Assembly (NCBI GenBank): GCA_022495005.1
Contig: JAGYXB010001050.1
Coordinates: 186,001-250,000 of the forward strand
Length of the DNA: 64,000 bases
Reading direction: 5' to 3'
Source of the DNA: Rhyacophila brunnea
Taxonomy: Eukaryota; Arthropoda; Insecta; Trichoptera; Rhyacophilidae
The position numbers were made by a program, and so were the translations under genes. Shown here piece after piece: positions 12,126 through 23,780 of this stretch; the first letter of the stretch is position 1, and each line of letters starts with the position of its first letter. Below the pieces are notes generated by a model, which saw nothing but the letters and a program-made list of their open reading frames with translations, was not told where the DNA came from and did not search any database.

Positions 12126-13120
12126 TGACGTGAGCGAGAAATGAGGGAGACGTCATGTTACCCCCACTTCTCGTTTCCCAAAAGTGTCATCCGCAATGCG
12201 CGCAACTCATAATGGACTTTCTCCGAATTTCCCTTTTCTAAAACGGTTCCTATCAACACAGTAAGTAGAGTCTACACTTGTCCGACACAATCGTGCGCCG
12301 CTTGCGATGATTTGCGGTGACAATTTAGCGTTATCGGGATTTCTCCCTCTTACGTAGATAAAATCCATTGACGTAGTTGAAATCTTCCAGCTGGGTTGTT
12401 TCACTTTTAACCATTGATGGCTGCTCTATATTTAGATTTTCTTTTTTTAGAATTTACAGGTCGCAATTAACTATATAGGTGACTGGGTAGATAGGCAATT
12501 GATTAGATAATGATCTACCATTTTATTGTGGCATTGGAATAATTAAATAGAAACTGACACTCATTCGATAACAAGGTGATTTAGGTAAGTAATAAATACT
12601 GATCGATTAAATACTAAAATATACATTCGTTAAGGAGTCGTGTATCAAAGGAGAAAACCAAATCAAAAATCATTCTGTGTGTGAAATGAAAAGGAAGATA
12701 AGTCTAAAATCAGGTACTCTTCAGGAAAGTTAAAAGAATATTTAGTTTTGGACAACTTTATAATAGTATTTTTTTTCTATATAAAACTTATTAATTCTGT
12801 GGCACTAAAACAAATCGTCCTATTTCTCCCTTACATATATAATATAATAATATTATATTATGTTGTTCCAGGGTAAAAGTACTTAGTCACGTTTTAAAGA
12901 TATTGAGATTTTAATATCACCGAGTGTAAAGAATTGTGCTTTTTTCTGTATTACAGATTTTGTTAATGTTTTGTTTTAGTAAAAATATTTATTCAAAACA
13001 TTTATTTTTTACACAATGATTTTAGTCACACATAACTAATGTGAAAGAAATAAAAAAACACAAAATGACTTTTATAGCAACTATACACGTGCATGGATTA
13101 ATTGGCACCAATAGTGTGTA
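12126..13120. other. Intergenic sequence, moderately CpG-rich at 12130-12400
   Basis: The first 300 bp are less AT-rich than the surroundings and contain GACGT words, but no start codon with a splice donor was found on either strand. The remainder is ordinary AT-rich sequence. Confidence 0.35.
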
Positions 13121-13124
13121 AATT

Positions 13125-13142
13125 CAACTATCGCGATAGTTG
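13125..13142. repeat. 18-bp perfect palindrome
   Basis: CAACTATCGCGATAGTTG is its own reverse complement. It lies 55 bp left of the CTGCGCTTGCGCAG word at 13196-13209. It could be a dimeric factor site or chance. Confidence 0.5.
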
Positions 13143-13195
13143 AGGTGTTAAAAGTGCTCATGTTTTTTTCTGACAGGTTCGCTACTACCGCTCTA

Positions 13196-13209
13196 CTGCG
13201 CTTGCGCAG
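13196..13209. promoter_or_regulatory. NRF1-like GC palindrome (weak)
   Basis: CTGCGCTTGCGCAG resembles the vertebrate and insect NRF1/EWG consensus (TGCGCATGCGCA). It is an isolated GC-rich word in AT-rich DNA about 800 bp upstream of the open frame at 14000-14182. No transcription start evidence is available from sequence alone. Confidence 0.2.
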
Positions 13210-13999
13210 ATATCACACAAATTCTAACTGCCGCGTGAAAGTTCAAAAGCTGCTGACTTGAAACTTTTTTGACCCATGCATGCAATTTGCAACTTGCACG
13301 ATAATACGTGTTTAAACGTGCATTTTTTTGTTATTGTCGTGATAGTACGTACAGTCAGCAGTAAATATATTGTGGATTTATTTCAAACGCAATTTTATTG
13401 TATCAGCTGTAACCAAGCTGACTAAAGCAATTATTTTACTCCAATATTTTGGTTAATTTTACATTTAATTTATGGTCACAATATTGAATCTCGACTTGAT
13501 ATAAATTGAACGGATTTCAATTTATACTTATATAAAAAATATTCTATCATTAACAAAATCCTAATAAACTAAATTTTAATGATAAACATAACCATAAAAT
13601 AATATCTAATAAATAGTTGGGATCCTTTAACGAATTCCCACTTTACGATGTTTTTTTTAATTGTAAGTTTATCTTTGAATTTCAATAAAAAATATTTTCC
13701 TTTTTAATGTTAGATAATATGTATTTATTTATCAATAAAATGCATGCTTTGTATTTTCCGTCCGTTTTCCCTTTGCATGCAAAATAACATTTTTTATTTA
13801 TTTTTATTAAACACAATCTCTTTCTTATTTTCAGAGACATTGGCAGAAGAAAACGTGTTATATTCTCTCACTAAAAGAAAACAAATTTACAATATTCTCC
13901 CATGAAATTTACTGGGTACTTAGATAATATTTGAATGAAGTTATGATTATACTGAATATAATCATATTTTTTTAGATTTAAAAATAATATAATATTATT

Positions 14000-14182
14000 T
14001 TGCAGCTGACAATGGTGTTTTTAACAGAACAGATATCTTTTTCACGGTCCGCTGGTCCGGAAGCTTGTGATAGCATCGGTCATAACTTATTTTTACAACT
14101 TCGTGCGGAATATCCTGAAAATGAGTTCATTGAACTACAACATCCTGAAATCACAATCGCTAAAACAATCAATGCAAATTAG
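14000..14182 (+). CDS. Possible terminal exon, unknown protein (weak)
   Basis: A frame of 60 codons lies just after a splice-acceptor-like TATTATTTTGCAG (ending 14005) and ends in TAG. The peptide from the acceptor has a balanced, charged composition (segments GPEACDSIGHN and RAEYPENEFIELQHPEIT), unlike the translated AT-rich noise nearby. A short open stretch after another acceptor-like TTATTTTCAG at about 13833-13842 might belong to the same transcript. No family is recognised and no upstream coding exon is seen, so this may be a transposon relic or chance. Confidence 0.2.
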   Translation: MQLTMVFLTEQISFSRSAGPEACDSIGHNLFLQLRAEYPENEFIELQHPEITIAKTINAN

Positions 14183-14383
14183 TATAACTGTGTAATCTCA
14201 CATTTTTTTCATTGATTGAACATTCAACCGAATGAAATATTTGTTATTACTGTTTTATCATATTATAATATTTATATTAAAACCGTAAAAGGTATTTTCA
14301 GGTGTACCTATATTATATATTATAATCAATATAGGTATATATTATAATATTTAACATTTTTGCCAGGCTGATATTTCAATTCT

Positions 14384-14690
14384 GCGCATCTATTCTGTAC
14401 ACAAGACTGCTTTCGGCCGCTATCTATGGTAGGAAAGTATCCAAGTATTAGCACTTATTGTAACAATTACAATAAGTTAGTTGTAATTGTTACAATAAGT
14501 GCTATGTTTTAAGAGCACCTCTCTTGGCTGTGATAAATTTTAGAGTGAGATAGTCAGTTTTGACAGTTCAGACGGCTAACTTATTGTAATAATTGTTACA
14601 CTAAGTGTTAATATTTAGATACTTTCCTACCCTAGTTAGGCAGCTGCCGTAAAGGCCGAAAGCAGTCTTGTGTATAGAATATAGATGCGC
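14384..14690. mobile_element. Foldback MITE, family FB1, copy 2
   Basis: Arms 14384-14418 and 14654-14690 pair over about 36 bp (GCGCATCTATTCT...ACAAGACTGC and complement). An additional, perfect 23-bp hairpin sits inside the left half: 14450-14472 pairs with 14481-14503 around an 8-base loop. The middle block CCTCTCTTGGCTGTG matches copy 1 at 463-712. No convincing target duplication was found. A minus-strand frame (14636-14917) crosses its right end and is not a gene. Confidence 0.87.
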
Positions 14691-14779
14691 TGGAATTCAC
14701 TATTTCCATTGAATAATCTATGACCAATGAATATAAGGCAAACAAGAGTATGCGATGTGATATATTTCACTAAGTAGGT

Positions 14780-15006
14780 GAAATGGCAATAGGATGAACA
14801 TTTCATTCGGAAAGTGGATAACCACCGGATAAATGCCGTCACACAGTGGTACCCAACGGGTACCAAATGACCGCAAGTAAGCCCCAAAGCCCGCTGGATA
14901 GACGAAATTTTGGTCATATTATACGTGGCAGCAAATAACTATGGACGGACTAGAGTCGAAAAAGATAGAGGAGGCCTTCATCGAGCATTGGATCGACCCG
15001 AACTGA
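14780..15006 (+). pseudogene. Non-LTR retrotransposon RT C-terminus (broken)
   Basis: One plus-strand frame from about 14799 reads HFIRKVDNHRINAVTQW, then a stop, then PKARWIDEI, which fits the (K)RPxGRPxxRWxDEI region after the reverse transcriptase domain of non-LTR elements. After one frameshift the frame ends EEAFIEHWIDPN then TGA, a typical element terminus. The first part has an in-frame TGA in the middle, so it is a dead, 5'-truncated copy. It abuts the FB1 element ending at 14690. Confidence 0.65.
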
Positions 15007-16597
15007 TGACGATGGTGACTCTGTGATAGAAGATTTTCAAAACAAATAAAAGTTGAATTTTCTGTTATTGATTGCGTGTGGAGTGGGCAAGCTTAATTAA
15101 TTGTATCAACTTATTTATAAATTGGTTACTTACGGTATGACATTATTGTTATAATATTGTACTGTTGTTTTATATTAAATTCACTACTAAATAGCAAGTC
15201 CCAAATTACACCCCATTTGCTCACATGGGGTTGTTGGATACTAAAAAAAGAAAAAGAAATGAGTAGACAATAATATGTTCTACAACTAGCAGATTGCAGA
15301 TAATCTCTACTACAGTGTGTGTAAGAACACACAATATTATATCCTCTGCTTTCGAACTATGATGATAACTCATTCTTTTCCTTATCATACCTAATTCTAC
15401 TATTATATATGACAGAAAAAATATATTCTATAATTGAAAATATTAAGCTTTATTGTAATAATATTATTTGCATTTTACAGTTTTTATTAAATTAACAAAT
15501 GTATAAAAGAATAATAATTCTCAGTTTAACATATCCTTATACCATATTATATAATATTGTTAGGTAGTTTTTGTGTCCTTCACAGTTGAGATTCATGGCT
15601 CCTTTAAAATGTACAGGTAACATATTATTATTATACTGCCCTATTAAGTAAATATATAGTGTTTTTGGTTTTAGTGAAATGAGAACCCAGGTTTTAAACT
15701 ACCCTTTCTCTTATATTATAGAAAAATATTGGATTCTTTTGACATAATCTCTAAATATATAATGTATATTTAAAAGCCTAAGTAAAAAACACTGTCTTTT
15801 TAATTAACAAGACAGTATACCTCTCTCTCTCTAACAATCCATACACCCAGTCGTCCGTATATTTGAAGACATTGAGATGACCGTAACGTCTCTCTTCTGC
15901 ATCAACTCACAGTGGTTCCGATAACGATGAGTCTTTCCAAATTATTATTTTCACTTCGGGCTATATGGTCAAAAACTTTAAGACGACAAATAACATAATA
16001 TTTAATCAATCAAAAAAATCGAATCTATATTTTTAATATTAATGAAAAATAACAAATCAAGACAGTATTAATATACTATTGACCAAATTTATTCTAATTG
16101 TTAATGGGATATACATCTAATGATAAATTGTCAATATAAAATACATAATAATAAGAAAAAACATATTATGTTATAAATTATCTCCGCCGCCACTGGGGTC
16201 CTCTAATAACTGCATTTTCATGATGACCAAAACTATTGAATTTTATGTTTTATTTTACTTTACAAAATTATTAGTAATATATTGTATGGTACGGATTATA
16301 AATTTTTTTATGTAGGTAATTAAACATTCTTTATTCAGAATCTATAGAAAGATAAATTACATAACTCGAAATGTATGGAGAGCACAGTGGCCCGACTCTG
16401 CTTTGTAAAAGCTTCGAAACCATTTCTCAGTCTAAGGGAAAAATTAAAAATTGCATTCCTGTGGATTATTACAAAAATAATTAAATTAATTTCCTTAACA
16501 TATTTTTTCTTAAAATGTAATAAGTACGAAACTTGTCGGACGCATGAAAAATAATATTAATGAGCTTTTTGGACGATTTTAATTTACTCCCTCTGAA
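15007..16597. other. AT-rich intergenic sequence
   Basis: No feature recognised apart from a short CT run near 15820. The minus-strand frame 15126-15332 has no family signature. Confidence 0.45.
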
Positions 16598-16670
16598 TGT
16601 CGCAAAATATTGCTAATACATATTGAATGCGCGTTGCGTTTACGTGACAAACTTCAACGCGTATTATAAT
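16598..16670 (+). repeat. Dispersed repeat R3 fragment
   Basis: Contains AATGCGCGTTGCGTTTACG and GTGACAAACTT, shared with 38430-38600. A further relative is at 20082-20200. The nature of the element is unknown. Confidence 0.5.
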
Positions 16671-16705
16671 ACAGATGTTAATATTGAAATCATGCTCCTT
16701 GTAGT

Positions 16706-16885
16706 CCAGTGCTCGATTCCCAGTGAGGTCTGAGGCATATATTTATGTTTTCACAAAGCCTGGGTGTTTATGTGATTGTTTCACTTATATTACTGCACTA
16801 CTATTTCACAACACTACTGTCAGTGGGCCGGGCCTCCTTGGCTGTTGTAGTATTTAAGTTTATCCAAATACAATTTATATTGAAT
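16706..16885 (+). mobile_element. tRNA-derived SINE, 5'-truncated
   Basis: The head keeps only the B-box part (GTGCTCGATTCCCAGTGAGG). The body ATTTATG..TTTTCACAAAGCCTGG, GTGTTTATGTGATTGTTTCA and CTCCTTGGCTGTTGTAGT matches the copy at 59270-59490, and the start of the body matches those at 45275 and 26872. The 69-codon frame at 16745-16954 is the SINE body and not a gene. Confidence 0.7.
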
Positions 16886-17929
16886 CTTCTTTCAGATTGG
16901 GCCAAATCAAATTTCTGTATCAAAGAAAAAAAACAACATCGATGGAATCCTTAGAGTTTGTATAAAATTCCCTAGAGGTTCCTTTTTACTCCACTTTCAT
17001 AAGCTTAGGATTAGTCTCTATACAAGAAGGTTTCTTTCAACATCTTTGAATTTATTCCACATTTTCCACGTTCAAGAATAATACCCTCTTATAACAACAC
17101 CCTCAAGGTTGTGTATTTCCCATTACCTTTGTGTTCACTAGGTGTCCACGTAGAATCGAATAAGAATAGTAAAGTTGGTGTATTTTGAAAGTATTAGTAA
17201 ACAGGATCCACATTTCTAAAAAAAAATTATAAATATTCTACAATGAGCTTCACGTGAGTAGTGTGTGACTGAAAACATATTGGGCATATTATTATAATTA
17301 CAACTAATCAATATTATCATATTATTCCGACAGAATTTAAAGGTTTCTATTTAAAAATATAAGTTTTTATGACCATACCAAAAGACATAAAATAAATCGT
17401 ATTCTTAGACTGATATTTAGAGGGTAGCAAAAGTGAAATTAATTTTACATAATGATACATAGAGAAATCCTCAATATTAATTAGGTTTATACAATACTAA
17501 TGACATAATGGAAAAGATAATTATTTCAATATAGAACTGTCACATTAATGACATGAAAAATAGCAAATATTATGCACTATCTACCGCTTGGTCTAATTAT
17601 ACAGAGGAAAATGAAGTGCAAACATATAGGTAAGAAGATGTCGTATTTCGTGACTGATTAATATACATGCGTCAGTGTTCAATCGCAAGCCATAGTCACT
17701 TTTCATGACCACTATGAATTATACTGAAAAATAATGATCAGTTAGATTGTTTAGGTAAAAGATATCACATGAAATTTATTCATAATAATATAAAGAGTAT
17801 TATTTTATATTTTATAGAGTGGTTTTAAAATTGATTATAAAGCCATATTTCTGTAGATGACACGTCCGTGGTTATACTTATTTGTTATTATATTATCGTG
17901 GTTATGGTTATAGCACCTTTTAAATTATT
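16886..17929. other. AT-rich intergenic sequence
   Basis: Nothing recognised. Confidence 0.45.
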
Positions 17930-17937
17930 GTTTTATC

Positions 17938-18377
17938 CAGCGTTCGAAATAGAAGATTTTACGAACCGGAAAGTTCGGTAATTTTCCGAAAATATTAACA
18001 TATATATTTATTTTTGCGTGTATTGTATAGAAATATAGGTATCTGCTAAGCTGAGACGGTCAAGTTGGCTAACTGTCTTTAAAATTGTCGCATACAAGAT
18101 GAGGGCATAATATTGCAGTCGCCGCAGACAATTGATATAGAGGTTTACGTCACGTTATATATTTTTCAGTAAGATTCCGACAAGTTTCGTCTAAAATTTA
18201 AAATATTATATATAACATAAATTAATTTTATTACTTTTTCTTTACTTATTTTTTATTTTATTAATTTACAAACAGGAACGCAATATTTAAATTTTTCACC
18301 ATGAGATGGAGCGATAAACTCGGGATTTCACGAACAGAAGCTGCGCTCCGTTGCGTTCCGGTCCATTACGAGCGCTG
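17938..18377 (-). mobile_element. hAT-C element, copy 4 (minus strand)
   Basis: Left edge CAGCGTTCGAAAT, right edge ATTACGAGCGCTG. Next to the left edge ACGAACCGG, GGTAATTTTCCGAAAATATT and AACATA match the inverted 3' end of the reference copy at 8596, and the right edge carries the inverted 5' end (GCGTTCCGGTCCATTACG). The centre is enlarged by AT-rich sequence. Flanking octamers GTTTTATC and GTTTCTGG agree poorly. Confidence 0.72.
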
Positions 18378-20081
18378 GTTTCTGGCTGTCTGAGCGATCG
18401 TGACTCACACTAATTATATTGCTAATTTTAATATATTTGCTAACCTTTCAATTATGAGTCTGAGATTGACTCGAAATTCGAAAGAAAATGAAAAAATTTT
18501 GGCATCTATATTTGACACGATAAAAATATAATAATAATATATATACTAGAACTAGACCCCAAACCATATATGTTTATAATATTCTCTTAATTAAAAAGTA
18601 TTTTTTATGTATTTTAGATGCACTGTGATAATTTATCATAGCTTTGTGCTAAGAAAAAGGGATAGTAAAGGAGTTTTTTCAACATTACACGAGCGTAATT
18701 AATTTTAAATATGAATTTTATTGGTTTTGTCATATACCTACTTCCAGTCGAAGAAATAGTTAAACCGTCATTGTCGAATAATTTTGACGTTAAAGATGAC
18801 ATTGTATATAAAATCTCACCCCTTAGATAACCAGCATTCACCAAAATGTTCCTTATGCCATTTTAGTTGAACATCGACATTATTATCATGTGCTTGCATT
18901 TTATAAAAAATGTATTTATGTTACTTATTAATTTATTATCTACACAAGAATGGCTAAAATGATCAATTGGAAAATAAATAAAAATGTCACAAGCTTATAT
19001 TGTATTAAGTTGATATTCGTGAAATGTCGACGCATTAAAGTCTCATCTATGACGATTCAATATTTAAGATGCGTTAATCATTGGTTTAAATGTCTGTCTT
19101 TTAAAGGTTTCTTAGTAATTATGTAAGTACCTATTGATTTACTTTGAATTGATAATTATCAGGGCCGAATTTCCACATATCGCCAACAGAAAAAATATCT
19201 CTGTGTTTTTAGAAAAATAAGTTTATTACATCTAAATAGAAATAGAAAATACATCATTTTGAAAAGCCTCAGAAGCATACATCTAGAATTTTTTCGACAG
19301 GGTATGACTTGAGTGCTAAGTATTTACGCTATTGATCCGTCTATGAGCCATGCGAATTATTTCCAATAACAGCGTTTTCATCTTAGTTATTTCAAATTTC
19401 GCAAATCAGAAGACGGTCGGTTTTGTAATTAATTAAGTTACTTAAATTAAAATGATGAACCTATTTCAGAGTCAATCATTGGAACAAGTAAACTTAATCG
19501 ATTTTGTTCACTAGCGTTCCTTTAGTATATTTTTAATTTGTGATGTAATTAGTTGCAGGTTTCTGTGTTGAGAACAATAATATGATTATACCCACAGTCA
19601 TTCGAAAGTTTGGATAGGTCTTTAGAATTAAGACCCAGGTATTCAACAATTATTCAGGAGCTCTTTAGACGTATTGTAAATTTAGCCATGTCCGAGACCA
19701 TAAACGTATGTTTACATTCAATGGGCAATAATTCATATAAGCTTATTTTTAATTTGTGAGTATTTAGTTATAATTATATGAATTTTTGATAACTGTGCCA
19801 AGGAGTCATTCAATAAATAAAATTAAATGAGGACTGTCATTGGAAAATTGATATTGGCAAATAAAATTCAAAAATAGATGACAAATTTATTTAACCCGGG
19901 AGGTTTGCTGGAAACCAATCATGTTCCGTTACCGACACCGTTCCCACGCGTCAAATTTAATTATATCACACTCGAACCTTACACTACAAAACATTGCAAA
20001 CTACACACAGCTTATAAGTCTATATTTTGAAAGCAGTATTCCCACAGAACAGATATTATATAAGATAGAAATATAAAAACA
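18378..20081. other. AT-rich intergenic sequence
   Basis: Nothing convincing. CAGGGCCGAATTT near 19163 resembles the end of CAGGGCC-type hAT elements, but no partner end is visible. Confidence 0.4.
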
Positions 20082-20200
20082 GTCGCCATGGGCCAAGGTT
20101 TTGAAGCCGGGTTTAGATTAGTATATGTATGATCAAGCAATAAACCGTAAGAAACATGAAACGCGTCAAGTGTCCTCAAATATTACCAATATGATACAGT
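20082..20200 (+). repeat. Dispersed repeat R3 fragment
   Basis: Shares GTCGCCAT...CAAG/GAC, ACGCG and CCTCAAATATTACCAATAT with 38430-38600 in the same order. Unknown element. Confidence 0.5.
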
Positions 20201-20463
20201 GATATAACTGTTAAAAATAACATTTGTATTACCTACATGGGTTGAGTTTAATTTAGCAGAATTATGAATATTTTTACATTCCTTTTTTCTGTTAATATAA
20301 TAATATGCATATGTATCTATTTTTGTAGAACACGTGTTATTGTATTTTTAATTAAATTATTTTTTATTCAAAATAATAATAATAATCATGATTTAAGAAT
20401 GTAGTATTCGTTATTGAATATATTATACATATTTTGGAACACCCCATATTGTTATTCATATAT

Positions 20464-21066
20464 CAGTGACGGCAAAATTATGGCACGCGAGATATTTTTC
20501 ATGGCATGTGATTGTTTTATGTTGAAGAAAAAAAAATATAATAATTAAAAAAAAAAATTTCAAATAAATACATGTATTTGGTGTTTTATAATATTTTTAT
20601 CAATAATATTTAAAAATCGATGCGCAAATGAAAACGATGAAATTCATGCATAAATTTAATGACAAACCGCATTGTATAAAAAAAGCAGGCAGATACTCTT
20701 CAAGAATAAGCATTACGTTTAATATAAATTGCATAGATCGGTCCTTAGGTTTTATGCGTTACACATAATATTATCGCACTGACCTCATCAGGCGCCGGAG
20801 GAAGCCGCGCCGCGATTTGATTTGAATTTGATTTATTTATAATAATTTTACAATGCTTGAGAGACTGTACACTGTAGTGAGAGAATGCCTATTTAATCAA
20901 AGCAATTCTGGCGTCAATTTGGGTGTAAATAACCAAACGTAATTAAAAAAGTAATACAATAATACTCATGAACTCAATTATATTTTTTGAGCTTTTTAAA
21001 TAAAATTCTTATAACTGTTTTTTCCTTTTTTCCATATGAAAAACTGCTCGAGACGTCAGACAGTCA
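20464..21066 (+). mobile_element. hAT-like element family D, copy 1 (uninterrupted)
   Basis: Begins CAGTGACGGCAAAATTATGG with TGGCACGCGAGAT, continues ACAAACCGCATTGTATAAAA, ATAATATTATCGCACTGACC, GCCGCGCCGCG and GAGAGAATGCCTA, and ends near AAAACTGCTCGAGACGTCAG. The same words in the same order make up 51038-52420, where a retrotransposon splits them. The junction TGACCTCAT at 20780-20788 is the pre-insertion site of that event. There is no intact frame and the right inverted repeat was not resolved. Confidence 0.75.
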
Positions 21067-21175
21067 AAATAAAATATTAGCCCTTCAGCTTCAACCAGAA
21101 TAGGCAGTCGTTAATATTGACGAAATTTGAAATTACCTACCCGAACGGGTAGTTTTTAGTTAATTTCGGCGTCAT

Positions 21176-21255
21176 TATGCATAAGTCGTTTAAATGGTAT
21201 CTACACCACATTAGCGGAAATACGATAGATGCGGGTTCGAGTCCCACCTAAAACC
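21176..21255 (+). repeat. tRNA-like sequence (SINE head or tRNA pseudogene)
   Basis: Contains an A-box-like AGTCGTTTAAATGGTATCTA and a good B-box GGGTTCGAGTCCCACC spaced as in tRNA. Acceptor pairing is poor, so it is not called a functional tRNA. A T-rich stretch follows. Confidence 0.45.
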
Positions 21256-22436
21256 AATATTCTTTACTTTTTTATTTCTGCGATCCAAACTATGTTCCTT
21301 AAGACATAATATGACACGCTATGCATTGGATTTCTGTGATTTATTACAGGCATTGAGGCATTATCCAAGCTTAGCGTCCTATAATGTCCTGTCAGGATTT
21401 TTTTTTTTTAATATATTTCATTTCTCCTATAAAATATTCAATTAATATTTTACATGTAGAATTTACATGTAATTAAAAACATGAAAGTGATGGGAGCAGC
21501 ATTTTATGTCTGTTAATACGCAATATTTTTTTTTACGGCAGCCATATTGTCTTAGTAAAATCAAATAGCATTAATATTTTAAAATGATTTTTTTTGCAAA
21601 AATATTATATAAAACTGAACGGTAAAAAATCAAGGTGTTTTTAGTATAAACATAACATAATCCATACAATCCATGGTATAATAATTACACTTGATATTAT
21701 ATACGTGGTATTAGAATAAAATTAGTTGTTTGAAACTAATGTCGTGTTTGATACAACAAAGTGCGATGTATACTATTATAAGGATACAACTGCAAGGTTC
21801 GACCACTTTACATTTTAAAATTAAGTTAAAATATGGTTGAAATACGATGTCAGTGCATTTACAAGATATATGTTTGACGATATAAAACAATAACAACCAG
21901 TGAAAACCCATTTAAATACAATTTGTGATATAGGTAAGCACAAGAAGTATCACAACTTTATTTAGAAATACATATAATTATACGTATATGAAGGAAAACG
22001 TATATAATTTTTAATTAATTTGGCCATTGTCTTTATTTCAAGATCTGGTTTATGATATCCGGGTTATATGTATATAAAACACATAATAGTTGTTAAAAAA
22101 GTCTTAAAACTGTTAATTTTCAAAAAATAATGGCAATATAATAACCGTCATGCTTTTTTACAAAGAGTGGAATATGCAATATCTTTCAGTCTAGGTACGC
22201 CTCGAAAGAAACTGGTTTACAGATTGAATCCAAGTTATATGAAATTTTATTTCTCAGATTGCAGTCGCCACGAATTATTTATTTTTATCTAGAAATAATA
22301 TGATTTCCACTGTATAATAAAACTCATAAGTAGGTAAAGACATTCGAACATATTATAAGTTTCTTTTATGAAACACTTAAAGTCATGTTTTTTTTAAATT
22401 CTAATTTAATATCCACGAATTATAAACACCATGGAT
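21256..22436. other. AT-rich intergenic sequence
   Basis: Nothing recognised. The minus-strand frame 21711-21911 is without signature. Confidence 0.45.
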
Positions 22437-22495
22437 CAGTAGCGGAACAACAATTTCTGTAACCCCCCCCCCCTCCGTTAAAACATAAAAATTAA
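22437..22495 (-). mobile_element. hAT-like family E fragment with C11 tract
   Basis: CAGTAGCGGAACAACAATTT followed by a run of 11 C (22463-22473). This is the inverted right end of the element at 2537-2934, including its G-run. The other end was not found. Confidence 0.6.
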
Positions 22496-23140
22496 ATTTT
22501 ATATTATGGAAAATATAGTAGGTACTTCGTGGTAGGTACTTAGATTTACACATTAATACACCACGTTGGGTCATATGGGTCATTTGGGTCTTCATATCAA
22601 CACTGCAGTTTGCGTGCGTTGACGCAGGTCATATTTAATTTCTAATGCATCCAATTACAATCTCCAATTGTATGTCTGACCCCTAAGAAGAAGAATTATT
22701 AAGGGTAAAAGAATTCGCCAAACAATGATTCTAGATTTCCGAACTATATTATTTGTAAAAATGTAGGTATTAAAATATGCATTATAATTTTGAAAATTGT
22801 AATAGAAATATGAAAATTGATATTCGAAGCACCTATATAATATATATAAATATTGATTGCTTCTGACTTGGATTCTGGATTTTTTGGCCGGAAAAGCTGA
22901 TGGTTCATGAATTTGAAAGAAAACCTAAAAAAACTTGTCGACTCGGATTCAGGACGAAATATTGTTTTGAAAGAAAGGGTTTCAACTGTGATTGTTGTTA
23001 TTTTTGTAGGGTGGGCGAGCACTGATCAAATATTTATTAAGGGCGCGAGCACAGAATTTCTGAGTTCCCTGTGTGAGAGGCATAGAAAAGGTTAGATAAG
23101 TACTTCTGCCGTAGACAGCGTATAGTGTAGACCAATTATT
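22496..23140. other. Intergenic sequence
   Basis: Overlapping frames on both strands (22744-23022 minus, 22907-23095 plus) mirror each other and show no family. Nothing is supported. Confidence 0.35.
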
Positions 23141-23188
23141 CGGATACCTATAATGTAGGTATCCGAATACCTACATTATAGGTATCCG
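23141..23188. repeat. Perfect 22-bp hairpin with 4-base loop
   Basis: 23141-23162 (CGGATACCTATAATGTAGGT plus AT) pairs without mismatch with 23167-23188; the loop is CCGA. The arms themselves contain ATACCTA/TAGGTAT, so alternative foldings exist. Perfect arms imply recent formation or conversion. It may be a MITE remnant or a cruciform-prone palindrome. Confidence 0.85.
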
Positions 23189-23263
23189 GATAGCATCTGA
23201 TCTCCCCCTCGGGTGTCTATGCTTATGCTTACTTTTTTTAATTATTAATTAATTACCTTTAAT

Positions 23264-23780
23264 TTAATTACCTACGTATTCTTCTGGCCATATCCGCCCC
23301 CTTAACTGGAGCATATGGACACCAACGCGGCGTCTCCTAGAATCCCTGTCGCTCGCCAGTCTTCTTGCTTCGTTCCAGGTCAAACCAGCATCCCGTAGCT
23401 CCACCGTATACACTAGATAGTATCCGGTCGGCTTGAAGAACAGGCAAGCCAGGTTGAGGTTCTCTTCTGGCATCCGCAGCACGTGGCCGAGCCAGGTCCA
23501 ACGTCGCCTATTCACTCTCAGCGTGATAAGAGGCTGCTTGGTGCGTTCTCTTATCTCCTCGTTGCTCCTAAAATCATACGCACACCCAGTATCCGTCGCA
23601 AACATCTGTTTTTGAAGCTCAGTATACGGTTGCTCTGAGCCTTCGTAAGGTGCCATGATTCGCTACCGTAAAGCGACACCGTCAGAATGCAAGCGTCGAA
23701 TAGGCGGCATTTGGTTTTGACCGAGTACAATCGTGAGTCCCAGACATTCCGCATCGAGTTGAATGTTGCTCCAGCCTTTC
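23264..23780 (-). pseudogene. Non-LTR retrotransposon RT thumb/C-terminal region (frameshifted)
   Basis: Two minus-strand frames overlap. 23551-23754 reads LFDACILTVSLYGSESW and RCLRRILGVR, the region after the catalytic RT core of non-LTR elements. 23264-23656 continues with RWTWLGHVLRMP, the highly conserved W-GHV-RM motif, and ends VGN then stop. The frame switch between them marks one indel. The catalytic YADD part is absent, so this is a 5'-truncated dead copy. An AT-rich tail (about 23230-23264) follows the stop. The family resembles the 51.3-kb copy but is not the same. Confidence 0.85.
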
